A program made the position numbers and the translations under genes. This document shows positions 7,761-15,365 of a stretch of DNA of 64,000 nucleotides, in pieces (positions within the stretch are counted from its first letter, which is position 1; the number at the start of each line of letters is the position of its first letter). The notes under the pieces were generated by a model. It saw nothing but the letters and a program-made list of their open reading frames with translations. It was not told the DNA's origin and searched no databases. The DNA is from JAXGOI01 sp040767605. Its GTDB lineage: Bacteria; Bacillota; Dehalobacteriia; UBA4068. Location of the stretch: contig JAXGOI010000001.1 of assembly GCA_040767605.1 (NCBI GenBank), forward strand, positions 744,001-808,000. The letters run 5' to 3'.

Positions 7761-8498
7761 ATGTTAAGAAAAATTATTAAAATAGATGATGAAAAATGCA
7801 ATGGCTGCGGTTTATGTGTAGACGCCTGCCATGAAGGGGCTATTGCCTTGGTTAACGGCAAAGCCCGGCTTATGCGGGATGACTATTGCGACGGCCTGGG
7901 GGATTGCCTCCCTGTTTGCCCTACCGGGGCCATATCATTTGAAGAGAGAGAAGCCAAAGCCTATGATGAGGCGGCGGTAAAAGCCAATATGGCTAAAGCC
8001 GCCCGGGAAAAAGGCGCCCCTGCCCAGAATAAGCCCTTTGTATGCCCGGGGCTGGCCAGTAAAACCCTTAACCGCCCCCCTAGCGCTGAAAGTGAAGCTG
8101 CTAAACAAGAGGCAAACCCCAATACTCCGGCCTCCCAGCTTAAACAATGGCCGGTACAGCTTAAGCTGGTGCCTGTAAACGCGCCTTATTTTAAAAACGC
8201 CAAGCTTTTAATTGCCGCGGATTGCAGCGCTTTTGCCTACGGGGATTTTCATAACCGCTTTATGAGAGATAAAATTACCCTTATAGGCTGCCCTAAGCTG
8301 GATTCCGGAGATTACAGCGAAAAGCTTACGGAAATTCTGGCTCAAAATGAGATTAAAAGTGTTACCGTAGTTAAAATGGAGGTTCCCTGCTGCACCGGCT
8401 TATCTAATGCGGTAAAAAAAGCCTTGAAAGACAGCGGCAAAATGATACCCTGGCAGATAATAACACTTTCCGGCGACGGAGAAATAATTGATGAATAA
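7761..8498 (+). CDS. Ferredoxin-like protein with two 4Fe-4S clusters, hcp partner
   Basis: 245 residues. The N-terminal part has two cluster motifs, CNGCGLCVDACH (about 13-24) and CDGLGDCLPVCP (about 48-59), and is followed by a Pro/Ala-rich linker and a C-terminal domain of about 110 residues with IAADCSAFAYGDFHNRF and a MEVPCCTGL motif. This two-part architecture is found upstream of hcp in many anaerobes and is thought to deliver electrons to the hybrid cluster protein. It is separated from hcp by 39 bases with a clear ribosome binding site and is under the divergent HcpR-like promoter. AAGGGAG lies about 9 bases before the ATG. Confidence 0.93.
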   Translation: MLRKIIKIDDEKCNGCGLCVDACHEGAIALVNGKARLMRDDYCDGLGDCLPVCPTGAISFEEREAKAYDEAAVKANMAKAAREKGAPAQNKPFVCPGLASKTLNRPPSAESEAAKQEANPNTPASQLKQWPVQLKLVPVNAPYFKNAKLLIAADCSAFAYGDFHNRFMRDKITLIGCPKLDSGDYSEKLTEILAQNEIKSVTVVKMEVPCCTGLSNAVKKALKDSGKMIPWQIITLSGDGEIIDE

Positions 8499-8537
8499 AC
8501 CCGTTTTACGGGAATTTTATAAGGGAGGTTTTTTAAA

Positions 8538-10115
8538 ATGAGTAATATGTTTTGTTTTCAGTGTGAGCAAACGGCAAGGGGCACCGGCTGTACGGTAGCC
8601 GGAGTCTGCGGGAAGCAGGCCTCCACCGCCAATAATCAGGATAAGCTCATTGGCACTTTGGTATCTTTAGCCAAAGCCGCCGGCGATAAAGCCACGGATA
8701 AGACTTATAAAATGCTTATGGAGGGGCTTTTTACTACCATTACAAATGTAAACTTTGACGATGAGGCATTGACAAATTTTACTAAGGTGCTCCATAAGGA
8801 AATAGCCCTTTACGACCCCTCCTGCACCTGCACGGATTGTGATTGCCAGGGCACATTAAATATGGGGGATATCTGGTATGGCGATGAGGATATCCGCTCC
8901 CTTAAAACCATGATTCTTTTAGGTATCAAAGGGATGGCCGCTTATGCTTATCATGCGCTTGTGCTGGGTTACAGTGATGATACCGTAAATAAATTCTTTG
9001 TTAAAGGCTTAAAAGCCCTGGCCGATGAAAATGATACAGATACCCTTCTGGGGCTGGTTATGGAATTAGGCCAGGTGAATTTAAAATGCATGGAGCTTTT
9101 AGATAAGGCCAATACCGAAACCTATGGCGTACCTGTACCCACAAAAGTTCCCACAAATATTGAAAAAGGCCCCTTTATTGTAATTACCGGCCACGATTTA
9201 AGAGATTTAGAGCTGCTATTACAGCAAACCGAAGGCAAAAATATAAATATTTACACCCATGGGGAAATGCTGCCCTGCCACGCTTACCCCAAGCTTAAAA
9301 AATACAGCCATTTAAAAGGCAATTTTGGTACAGCCTGGCAGAATCAGCAAAAAGAATTTAATAATATCCCCGCCCCTATTCTTTACACAACAAACTGTAT
9401 TATGCCTGTAAAAGATAGTTATAGAGACCGCGTCTTCACCACCGAGGTTGTAGCATATCCTGGAATGATTCATATTGGGGAGGATAAAGATTTCTCCCCG
9501 GTAATTGAAAAGGCTCTGGAATTAGGGGGCTATACCGAGGATATGAAAATGACCGGCATTAACGGGGGGGATACTCTTACCACCGGCTTTGGCTGGGGCA
9601 CTGTACTTTCCGTTGCGGATAAAGTAATAGATGCGGTTAAAAGCGGGGCAATCCGCCACTTCTTCCTGGTTGGCGGCTGCGACGGAGCCCGCCCCGGCCG
9701 CAATTACTATACAGATTTTGTTAAGAAAACCCCTAAAGACACTATTGTGCTCACCCTTGCCTGCGGTAAATACCGTTTTAACGATTTAGATTTAGGCGAA
9801 ATCGGCGGCCTGCCCCGCCTTATGGATATGGGCCAATGCAATGATGCCTTCAGCGCCATTAAAGTTGCGATTGCCCTGGCGGAGGCCTTTGAATGCGATG
9901 TAAATGACCTGCCCCTTTCCCTGGTGCTCTCCTGGTATGAGCAAAAGGCGGTCTGCATTCTTCTTACCCTCTTATCCTTAGGGATAAAAAATATTTACCT
10001 CGGCCCAACCCTGCCGGCCTTTATTTCCCCTAATATCCTCAATGTTTTGGTGGAGAAATTTAATATTACCCCCATTTCCACCCCAGAAGAAGATATGGCC
10101 AAAATTCTCGGCTAA
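8538..10115 (+). CDS. hcp: Hybrid cluster protein (hydroxylamine reductase / NO reductase)
   Basis: 525 residues, full length. The N-terminal cluster motif is C6-x2-C9-x8-C18-x5-C24, the form seen in strict anaerobes. Conserved hybrid-cluster regions include the GHDLRDLELLLQQTE and THGEMLPCHAYP segments, NCIMPV, GVNGGDTLTTGFGWG-like NGGDTLTTGFGWG, the GGCDGARPGRNYYTDF loop and LACGKYRF. Family members reduce hydroxylamine in vitro and nitric oxide to nitrous oxide in vivo. GGGAGG is 8 bases upstream of ATG. It is the last gene of the operon, ending 35 bases before a strong terminator. Cytoplasmic. Confidence 0.97.
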   Translation: MSNMFCFQCEQTARGTGCTVAGVCGKQASTANNQDKLIGTLVSLAKAAGDKATDKTYKMLMEGLFTTITNVNFDDEALTNFTKVLHKEIALYDPSCTCTDCDCQGTLNMGDIWYGDEDIRSLKTMILLGIKGMAAYAYHALVLGYSDDTVNKFFVKGLKALADENDTDTLLGLVMELGQVNLKCMELLDKANTETYGVPVPTKVPTNIEKGPFIVITGHDLRDLELLLQQTEGKNINIYTHGEMLPCHAYPKLKKYSHLKGNFGTAWQNQQKEFNNIPAPILYTTNCIMPVKDSYRDRVFTTEVVAYPGMIHIGEDKDFSPVIEKALELGGYTEDMKMTGINGGDTLTTGFGWGTVLSVADKVIDAVKSGAIRHFFLVGGCDGARPGRNYYTDFVKKTPKDTIVLTLACGKYRFNDLDLGEIGGLPRLMDMGQCNDAFSAIKVAIALAEAFECDVNDLPLSLVLSWYEQKAVCILLTLLSLGIKNIYLGPTLPAFISPNILNVLVEKFNITPISTPEEDMAKILG

Positions 10116-10150
10116 TTTTTAAACAGGCTAAAGACTTTTAAAGCCCATAA

Positions 10151-10184
10151 AAATCCCTGCCCCTTTTAGGGGCAGGGATTTACT
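10151..10184 (+). terminator. Intrinsic terminator of ferredoxin-hcp
   Basis: Perfect 14-bp stem (10151-10164 with 10168-10181), TTT loop. The 3' arm ends in ATTT with a short T-poor tail, so termination relies on the stem. Confidence 0.85.
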
Positions 10185-10670
10185 TATACAGGTCTGTTTT
10201 TAACCGGCTCTTTTTAATATGAAAGCCGTAGGATATTTGGTTATGCAAAATTCCCCGAACAATTGGATAAGACTATCTTTAGAGACTGCTGCAAGGACGC
10301 AGATAATAGCCTAAAACCAACGGCCCATATAAACCAAAGAAGAGTTAGAAAATCAGTTGCATAAGCATTTAAGCTCCTTGGATATAATCACCGTACTGCC
10401 TGCAGAGGTATTACTTGTATAAAGAAAAAACCCGGATAAGTTATGCATAACACCTCTTCAGCTTACAAAAATTCTACAGATATTGGAGTTAAAAAGCCTT
10501 AAAACACATACCTGAAAAGACAATAAGTGAAGGATTTTTGATTGCTTCTGACCCGTTATATCGGCACATTTATAGAATACATCCGTAACCATTAGCATGA
10601 TTATTTTCGGGTGAAATTATTTAAAAATTTTATTATACCCTGAACAAGATACTATCGTCAATATAAGAGT
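10185..10670. other. Gene-free interval upstream of the bL25 promoter
   Basis: Nearly 490 bases with no ORF above 35 codons and no recognised RNA. Its texture differs from the rest of the window: it lacks the purine/pyrimidine-skewed, GCC- and TTTTAAAA-rich style of the neighbours. Small self-complementary patches occur (for example CTGCAAGGACGCAG near 10288), but I cannot define a structure. It may be decayed or foreign sequence. Confidence 0.4.
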
Positions 10671-10699
10671 TTCACTTTATTTATTTTTTGTGGTATAAT
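10671..10699 (+). promoter_or_regulatory. Promoter of the bL25 gene
   Basis: TTCACT (10671-10676), exactly 17-base spacer, TATAAT (10694-10699). Expected start near 10706, leaving a leader of about 83 bases before the ATG at 10789. Confidence 0.75.
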
Positions 10700-10705
10700 A
10701 GTATA

Positions 10706-10788
10706 CAACTGCGCTGCGGCACCTAGAATGCAGTGGAAATTCACAGCCGGGGCGAAAAACCTGACAGCCTGAGAAAAGGAGAATAATA
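10706..10788 (+). promoter_or_regulatory. Structured 5' leader of the bL25 mRNA
   Basis: The leader is GC-richer than the surrounding intergenic sequence. It contains ACTGC...GCAGT (10709-10713 with about 10729-10733), a GTG...CAC hairpin directly after it and a G-rich/CCT pairing further on, then AAAAGGAG and the ATG. I do not recognise any known riboswitch class. Autoregulation by bL25, which binds 5S rRNA, is possible but I see no clear 5S loop E mimic. Confidence 0.4.
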
Positions 10789-11406
10789 ATGTTTGTTTTA
10801 AATGCGGAAAATCGTAATCTTAAATTAAAACCCAAACATCTGAGAAAAGAAGGGATAATCCCCGGTGTTTTATACGGAAAAAATCTCGAGGAATCTTTAA
10901 GCCTTCAGTTTTCACAAGCGGAAGTCAAACGCTTTTTGCAGGGGAATTTTGTGGGGAGTAAAGCCGAATTAACGGTTGAGGGGAAGAAATTTCCGGCCTT
11001 ATTGAGGGAAGTTTCCTATGAGCCGGCTGCGAGCAATCTGCAGCATTTAAGTTTTCAAACATTGATAGCAGGAGAAGCCATTACAAGCACAGCGGCAATT
11101 GTGCTTGTAAACAAGGAAAAGGTTGACGGAATGGTTCAGCATCAATTAGCCGAAATTTCCTATCGGACGCTTCCCGCAAACCTTGTTGACAGATTTGAAA
11201 TTGATCTTGAGGGGATGCAGATAGGGGCCAGCATGAGAGTTAGCGATCTGGAAATTGCCAAAAACCCTGATATCGAGATTTTGAGCCCCCTTGATGATAT
11301 GGTGTTTTCCATTGTTAATATTCATAAGCCTATGGAAATTCTTGAAACCGACGAGGAAACCGGCGGGGAAACTGACGGAGAAACCGCCGAAACCGAAAGC
11401 GAATAA
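10789..11406 (+). CDS. rplY: Ribosomal protein bL25, long (Ctc/TL5) form
   Basis: 205 residues: an N-terminal 5S rRNA-binding beta-barrel (about 1-90, with KHLRKEGIIPGVLYGKNLE) and the C-terminal TL5/Ctc domain (95-180, with PANLVDRFEIDLEGMQIGASM), followed by an acidic repetitive tail of Glu-Thr-Gly units. The protein binds 5S rRNA in the large subunit; the long form is stress-induced in Bacillus (Ctc). GGAG lies 7 bases before the ATG. In many Firmicutes bL25 is next to pth; here it stands alone between hcp and ilvA with its own promoter and a structured leader. Codon use is more even than in the neighbours, so later acquisition is possible. Confidence 0.95.
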   Translation: MFVLNAENRNLKLKPKHLRKEGIIPGVLYGKNLEESLSLQFSQAEVKRFLQGNFVGSKAELTVEGKKFPALLREVSYEPAASNLQHLSFQTLIAGEAITSTAAIVLVNKEKVDGMVQHQLAEISYRTLPANLVDRFEIDLEGMQIGASMRVSDLEIAKNPDIEILSPLDDMVFSIVNIHKPMEILETDEETGGETDGETAETESE

Positions 11407-11542
11407 AATCTGGGATATTATTAATATTGATAGATATAAGGCTCTGGCAGCATCTTTTTACTAATTGATGATATGAAAATATCAGAACAACCCGTTGCAG
11501 ATTGATTTAAAATAAATTCTAAACTTAAAGCTTTATGGTCTT

Positions 11543-11600
11543 AAAAAGTGCTTGGAGTGGCGCACCATAATTGGTGCAGCCCCGAAAAGCACTTTTTTTA
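11543..11600 (+). terminator. Branched hairpin with T7 tract after bL25
   Basis: Outer 11-bp stem (11543-11553 with 11587-11597) ending in seven T residues, enclosing a second stem (GCACC 11562-11566 with GGTGC 11573-11577). It can terminate the bL25 transcript 140 bases after its stop. The inner second stem and conserved-looking internal bulge (GGAGTGG / CAGCCCCG) are more elaborate than a simple terminator, and a ribosome binding site plus short ORF begin within 6 bases of the T tract. Confidence 0.65.
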
Positions 11601-11618
11601 TTTGGGAGGATATACAAG

Positions 11619-11690
11619 GTGCAGATACTTGGAGATATAGTTAAAGAAATAGTTAAACTCGAAGTCTTTATAAAGTTAACAGGGCAATAA
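11619..11690 (+). CDS. Possible 23-residue amphipathic peptide
   Basis: GTG start at 11619, TAA at 11688-11690, with a strong GGGAGGA (11604-11610) 8 bases before it. The peptide is rich in Ile/Val/Leu spaced with Lys/Glu/Asp (QILGDIVKEIVKLEVFIKL), so it would form an amphipathic helix. It lies between a terminator-like hairpin and a second hairpin. It could be a small membrane-active peptide, a leader peptide, or chance. I know of no family. Codon evidence is too short to judge, so confidence is low. Confidence 0.35.
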   Translation: MQILGDIVKEIVKLEVFIKLTGQ

Positions 11691-11783
11691 AAAATTATTC
11701 CTTTAGTACGGCGTATCTGAATTGTTTATAACTATATTGGCGTGTTTAACCCACATCTTTTTGCACCCGCCGCAGAATAAAAA

Positions 11784-11820
11784 ATCGGCATAGCCGGTAA
11801 TACTACCTAACTATGCCGAT
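11784..11820. repeat. Strong two-tier inverted repeat
   Basis: ATCGGCATAG (11784-11793) pairs perfectly with 11811-11820, and inside it GGTA (11796-11799) pairs with TACC (11804-11807) around ATAC. There is no T tract on the plus side, so it does not look like a simple terminator. Function unknown; it may be part of a small RNA or a protein-binding palindrome. Confidence 0.5.
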
Positions 11821-11848
11821 ATTGTTCCGAGATAAAATAGACCTAGAA

Positions 11849-11877
11849 CCTGCCCTCTTGTAACGGCAGGCTTTTTA
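11849..11877 (+). terminator. Intrinsic terminator closing the bL25 segment
   Basis: CCTGCC (11849-11854) pairs with GGCAGG (11865-11870), followed by CTTTTTAAT. It lies between the plus-strand bL25 segment and the 3' end of minus-strand ilvA, and works in the plus direction. Confidence 0.65.
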
Positions 11878-11886
11878 ATCTTAAAT

Positions 11887-13140
11887 TTAAACCAATAAAT
11901 CAAAGAGCTGGGGGTTTTCATTTAAAATAATATGCTGAAAACCCTTATTTGTCATTCTTTGAATAAGGGGCTGATAATCCGCAGGGTCGCTAAGCTCTAT
12001 CCCCACTAGGGTTGGGCCCTTTTCCTTATTATTGGCTTTGGTATATTCAAAACGGGTTATATCGTCATTTGGGCCTAAAACCTCAACCACAAATTCCTTT
12101 AATGCCCCGGGGCGCTGGGGGAAATCTATAATAAAATAATGTTTAAGCCCCTCATAAAGAAGGGAACGCTCTTTAATTTCCTGCATTCTGTCAATATCAT
12201 TATTGCCGCCGCTTAAAATACAAACAATATTCTTGCCTTTAATCTCATCTTTATAAAAATCCAGGGCCGCTATGGGCAAGGCCCCGGCAGGCTCCAATAC
12301 AATGGCGCTGTCATTATAAAGCTGCAATATGCTGGTACAGACCTTACCCTCGGGTATAGAGATTATACCATCCAAAACCTCTTTGCAGATTTGAAAGCTT
12401 AAATCCCCAACTCTTTTTACCGCCGCGCCGTCTACAAATTTATCAATGGCTGGCAGAGTAATAACATGCCCCTTGGCCAGAGATTCTTTCATACTGGCAG
12501 CCCCTTGAGGCTCTACACCGATAATTTTTGTCTCCGGGCTGATATTTTTTAAATAAACCCCCATGCCGGAGGCTAAACCGCCGCCCCCTACGGTAAGGAA
12601 GATATAATCTATTTTTTCCGTTGCCGCTTCCATAATTTCCATGGCAATAGTGCCCTGGCCTGCCATAACCACAAAATCATCAAAGGGGTGGATAAAGGAG
12701 AGCCCCTCTTTTTCGGCGCATTCCATAGCGGCGGAAAAAGAGTCATCATAGGTATCTCCGATTAGAACCACCGTAACATATTCAGACCCAAAGCGGGTAA
12801 CCTGTAAAATTTTCTGTTTAGGGGTTGTTACAGGCATAAAAATTTTGCCTTTAACCTTTAGCTGGCTGCAGGAATAGGCAACACCCTGGGCATGGTTGCC
12901 GGCGCTGGCGCAAACCACGCCTTTTGCCAATTCCTCGCTGCTTAGGCTATGCATTTTATTATAAGCGCCCCTAATTTTAAAAGAGCGCACCCTTTGCAAA
13001 TCTTCCCTTTTAAAATACAAATTACAGCCGAATTTATCAGAAAGGATATCATTCCTTAAAAGCGGGGTGCGGGAAACAACCGGCTTAAGAACCTGCCCGG
13101 CCCGGATAATATCCTCTACGGTAAGAAACTCGTTCATCAT
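11887..13140 (-). CDS. ilvA: Threonine dehydratase (threonine deaminase) with C-terminal ACT-like domain
   Basis: About 417 residues. The PLP-binding region FKIRGAYNKM (catalytic Lys), the SAGNHAQGVAYS loop and the glycine-rich GGGGLASG phosphate cradle are all present, followed by a single ACT-like regulatory domain (about 330-415). The enzyme converts threonine to 2-oxobutyrate plus ammonia, the first step of isoleucine synthesis; the single-ACT length is that of the shorter form found in many Firmicutes. GGGAG lies 5 bases before ATG 13140 and 8 before ATG 13137. ilvC, for a later step of the same pathway, is 37 kb away. Preceded by a 590-base region with likely promoters at 13175-13203 and 13291-13319; I see no T-box leader. 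Confidence 0.95.
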   Translation of the reverse strand: MMNEFLTVEDIIRAGQVLKPVVSRTPLLRNDILSDKFGCNLYFKREDLQRVRSFKIRGAYNKMHSLSSEELAKGVVCASAGNHAQGVAYSCSQLKVKGKIFMPVTTPKQKILQVTRFGSEYVTVVLIGDTYDDSFSAAMECAEKEGLSFIHPFDDFVVMAGQGTIAMEIMEAATEKIDYIFLTVGGGGLASGMGVYLKNISPETKIIGVEPQGAASMKESLAKGHVITLPAIDKFVDGAAVKRVGDLSFQICKEVLDGIISIPEGKVCTSILQLYNDSAIVLEPAGALPIAALDFYKDEIKGKNIVCILSGGNNDIDRMQEIKERSLLYEGLKHYFIIDFPQRPGALKEFVVEVLGPNDDITRFEYTKANNKEKGPTLVGIELSDPADYQPLIQRMTNKGFQHIILNENPQLFDLLV

Positions 13141-13174
13141 AATCACTCCCGGCGAGATTTTTGTCTATTTAATA

Positions 13175-13203
13175 ATTATATCATAGATAATAAAGCCGAA
13201 CAA
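13175..13203 (-). promoter_or_regulatory. Promoter of ilvA
   Basis: Minus strand TTGTTC (13198-13203), 17-base spacer, TATAAT (13175-13180), about 35 bases before the ilvA start codon. Confidence 0.6.
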
Positions 13204-13290
13204 ATACTTTTTTATGACCCGCATTTTTTCGACATTTTGCCGCGCTTTCTTTTTAGTCTTCCGTCTTTAGCAGGTAAATATTAAAACCCT

Positions 13291-13319
13291 GTTTTATTTG
13301 TTTTAGAAGTTTATGTCAA
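13291..13319 (-). promoter_or_regulatory. Possible second, upstream ilvA promoter
   Basis: Minus strand TTGACA (13314-13319), 17-base spacer, TAAAAC (13291-13296). A perfect -35 with a weaker -10; it would give a leader of about 145 bases. Confidence 0.4.
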
Positions 13320-13730
13320 AAAACCATGAATATTGTGTAAAAATATACTTAGCCCCTTAACCCCAGTTAAATATAATCTAAGTAAAATGGCGGAACTTTC
13401 TGCTCCTAAGGCCACTTTATTACAAAAGCTGAGGTAGAGGGGGATATATTCTCCGCTTATGCCAAGATATGTTTTTTTGCGCGGCTTTTATGCTTTTTTT
13501 GTCCACAAGGGGGGCAGGCAATATACACCCTGGTTTATCAGGCCTTTAATCTTGTCAAGAGGATAAATCGTTTTTTTATCAACAACTTATCCACAGTTTT
13601 TTATTCGCCTGCCCTAATAAATATGCAGCCATCTAAAAAAGATCATGCCTAGCAGGGGTTATCTTTTTCTACCGCCTAAAATAGTTCAACTTTAAACCCT
13701 TGGCAAAATTAAACTCTTAAAGAGTGCAAA
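13320..13730. other. Gene-free interval with DnaA-box-like 9-mers
   Basis: Contains TTATCCACA (13587-13595, a perfect DnaA box), TTATCAACA (13576-13584, one mismatch) 11 bases earlier, TTGTCCACA (13499-13507, one mismatch) and, on the opposite strand, TTTTACACA (13334-13342). The flanks are T-rich. The interval lies between the stop of rsfS and the promoters of ilvA, both on the minus strand. It may be a DnaA-binding regulatory locus; no ORF or known RNA is visible. Confidence 0.45.
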
Positions 13731-14069
13731 TTAAAAGCTCTCCTTAGGGGCATCCTCCCAAAGCTTTTCCAGATTGTAATACTCTCTCTCTTCCTCCAAA
13801 AAGATATGAACAATTACCGAGCCGTAATCCATAAGTATCCAGCGCCCCTCGGAATGGCCCTCAATACGCAGAGCTTTATTATCCAGTTTTTTTGTTTCCT
13901 CATCCAAATAATCGGCCACAGCCTTTGCCTGCCTGCTGTTTGCCGCAGTCATAATTAAAAAATAATCCGCAATTATTGTCAGGCCCCCCAGAGAAAGGGC
14001 AATTATATCCCCGGCCTTTTTCTCTTTAGCCAATTCCACGCATTTTAATAATAAGCTTCCTGTATCCAA
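13731..14069 (-). CDS. rsfS: Ribosomal silencing factor RsfS (Iojap family)
   Basis: About 112 residues with the family core ELAKEKKAGDI, DYFLIMTAANSRQAKAVADY and the terminal WILMDYGSVIVHIFLEEEREYYNLEKLW segment (whole C-terminal half). RsfS binds uL14 on the large subunit and blocks subunit joining when nutrients are scarce. An ATG at 14075 lies only one base after GGAGG, too close; TTG 14069 has 7 bases of spacing and is preferred. It is the last gene of the obg-nadD-yqeK-rsfS run, 29 bases after yqeK. Confidence 0.93.
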   Translation of the reverse strand: MDTGSLLLKCVELAKEKKAGDIIALSLGGLTIIADYFLIMTAANSRQAKAVADYLDEETKKLDNKALRIEGHSEGRWILMDYGSVIVHIFLEEEREYYNLEKLWEDAPKESF

Positions 14070-14098
14070 ATCCATTCCTCCTTATTTTAAGCAGCTTT

Positions 14099-14683
14099 TT
14101 AGTTTTGCTCTTTTTCAAGCTTTATAAAGTGATTATAAGCCTCCAAAGAAAGGGGGTGCAAGGGAAGATTTTCCCCCTTTAACCAGGTAAAAAGCTCATT
14201 TAGGGCAAAAAGCATAGCCTTGTTTAAATCCTCTTTCATTAAACGGCGCAATTCTTCGGCCCCTTGCCATTTACGCCCCGGCTCGCAATTATCCGCCAAA
14301 AAAATTATTTTTGTATAGGCAGACATATTAGGGCTCGCTATGGTATGCCCCGCAACAGCCTGTAAAATATCCTTATCGTTTATCCCCCAGCGGGTTTTTA
14401 AAATCTCCGCCCCCACCGGAGCATGGAGAATAATAGGGTTGGCAATTTCTCCGGGGCCCAGAGGAATTGCGGCTTTTTTGGCAATCCTGAAATATTCCTC
14501 AATGGACATTTCCCGGGCCACATCATGTAATATTCCGGCAGCCCCCGCCTTAAAAGGGTCCAGCCCCCAATGCTTGCTCATTTCCTGAGCCAGCCGAGCC
14601 ACCCTTTGGCTATGGGCAAGGCGGGGCGGGCTGATGATTTCTTTTAGGCGGTTTTCCCAAATCAGGAGTTGTTCTTCAGTCAT
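14099..14683 (-). CDS. yqeK: HD-domain bis(5'-nucleosyl)-tetraphosphatase, YqeK family
   Basis: 194 residues. HD-superfamily metal motifs are visible: HSQRVARLAQEM (about 19-30), GILHDVARE (50-58) and LHAPVGAEIL (86-95). Family members hydrolyse diadenosine tetraphosphate symmetrically to two ADP, clearing a stress nucleotide. Placed directly after nadD (4 bases between stop and start) and before rsfS, the conserved order in Firmicutes. Confidence 0.93.
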   Translation of the reverse strand: MTEEQLLIWENRLKEIISPPRLAHSQRVARLAQEMSKHWGLDPFKAGAAGILHDVAREMSIEEYFRIAKKAAIPLGPGEIANPIILHAPVGAEILKTRWGINDKDILQAVAGHTIASPNMSAYTKIIFLADNCEPGRKWQGAEELRRLMKEDLNKAMLFALNELFTWLKGENLPLHPLSLEAYNHFIKLEKEQN

Positions 14684-14687
14684 ATTA

Positions 14688-15305
14688 TTATCCCTTATTT
14701 AAATATAATCCGTTTTTATGAATATAAATCTCCACCGTTTCCGGTAAAAGGTAGCTGATCGGCCTGCCAGTGGCAACTCTGTTTCTGATATCTGTGGAGG
14801 ATATGGCAAGAGCCGGGATTTTTATAAAATTAATTTTAGAAACGAAATTAGGCGGCAGCTTATAGGCCTCATCTAAATCAAAGCCCGGGCGTGTCGCTGC
14901 GATAAAGCTGCAATTAGACATTAAATCCTCAACATCCTTCCAATTAAGGATATCTAAAACAGCATCCGCTCCGCTGATAAAAAAAATATCGCAATTTCCC
15001 TTATATTTTTCCTGAAAAGCTCTGACGGTATCCTTGGTATAAGAATAGCCTTCCCGTTCAATTTCTATATCAGAAACCCGAAAATTCTTATTGGTAATGG
15101 TGGCTAAAACACACATCATATACCTTCTCCCCGGCTCCGAAACGGGGCAGCCCTTTTTATGGGGAGGGGTTCCCGAAGGGACAAAAACAACTTCATCCAG
15201 GCCATATTCATATTGCGCCGCGGCTGCTGTAACTAAATGGCCGTAATGGATAGGGTCAAAAGTTCCTCCCATTATTCCTATACGGGGCCGTTTTTCTGCT
15301 TCCAT
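14688..15305 (-). CDS. nadD: Nicotinate-nucleotide adenylyltransferase
   Basis: 205 residues. Nucleotidyltransferase signature GGTFDPIHYGHL at residues 14-25 and the second motif ISSTDIRNRV (about 168-177) are intact. It adenylates nicotinate mononucleotide to deamido-NAD, the penultimate step of NAD synthesis. It lies between obg and yqeK on the same strand. GGAGGG precedes the start. Confidence 0.96.
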   Translation of the reverse strand: MEAEKRPRIGIMGGTFDPIHYGHLVTAAAAQYEYGLDEVVFVPSGTPPHKKGCPVSEPGRRYMMCVLATITNKNFRVSDIEIEREGYSYTKDTVRAFQEKYKGNCDIFFISGADAVLDILNWKDVEDLMSNCSFIAATRPGFDLDEAYKLPPNFVSKINFIKIPALAISSTDIRNRVATGRPISYLLPETVEIYIHKNGLYLNKG

Positions 15306-15365
15306 AGGTATATCCCTCCCTGTTTTAGCTTAAAAAATCGGCTGAAAAATATTTTATTTAAGGAG

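Noticed and set aside
10219..10515. A frame with only three internal stops that might be a decayed gene (begins MKAVGYL)
   Set aside because: About 99 codons with three internal stops is near what chance gives at this base composition, there is no ribosome binding site, and I recognise no protein family.
13147..13730. T-box leader for ilvA (also looked for before valS and ilvC)
   Set aside because: No conserved T-box sequence or terminator/antiterminator pair on the right strand; the ilvC and valS leaders are too short.
13320..13730. Chromosome origin (oriC)
   Set aside because: Only one perfect DnaA box and none of the usual neighbours (dnaA, dnaN, rpmH, gyrB); kept as a DnaA-box cluster only.
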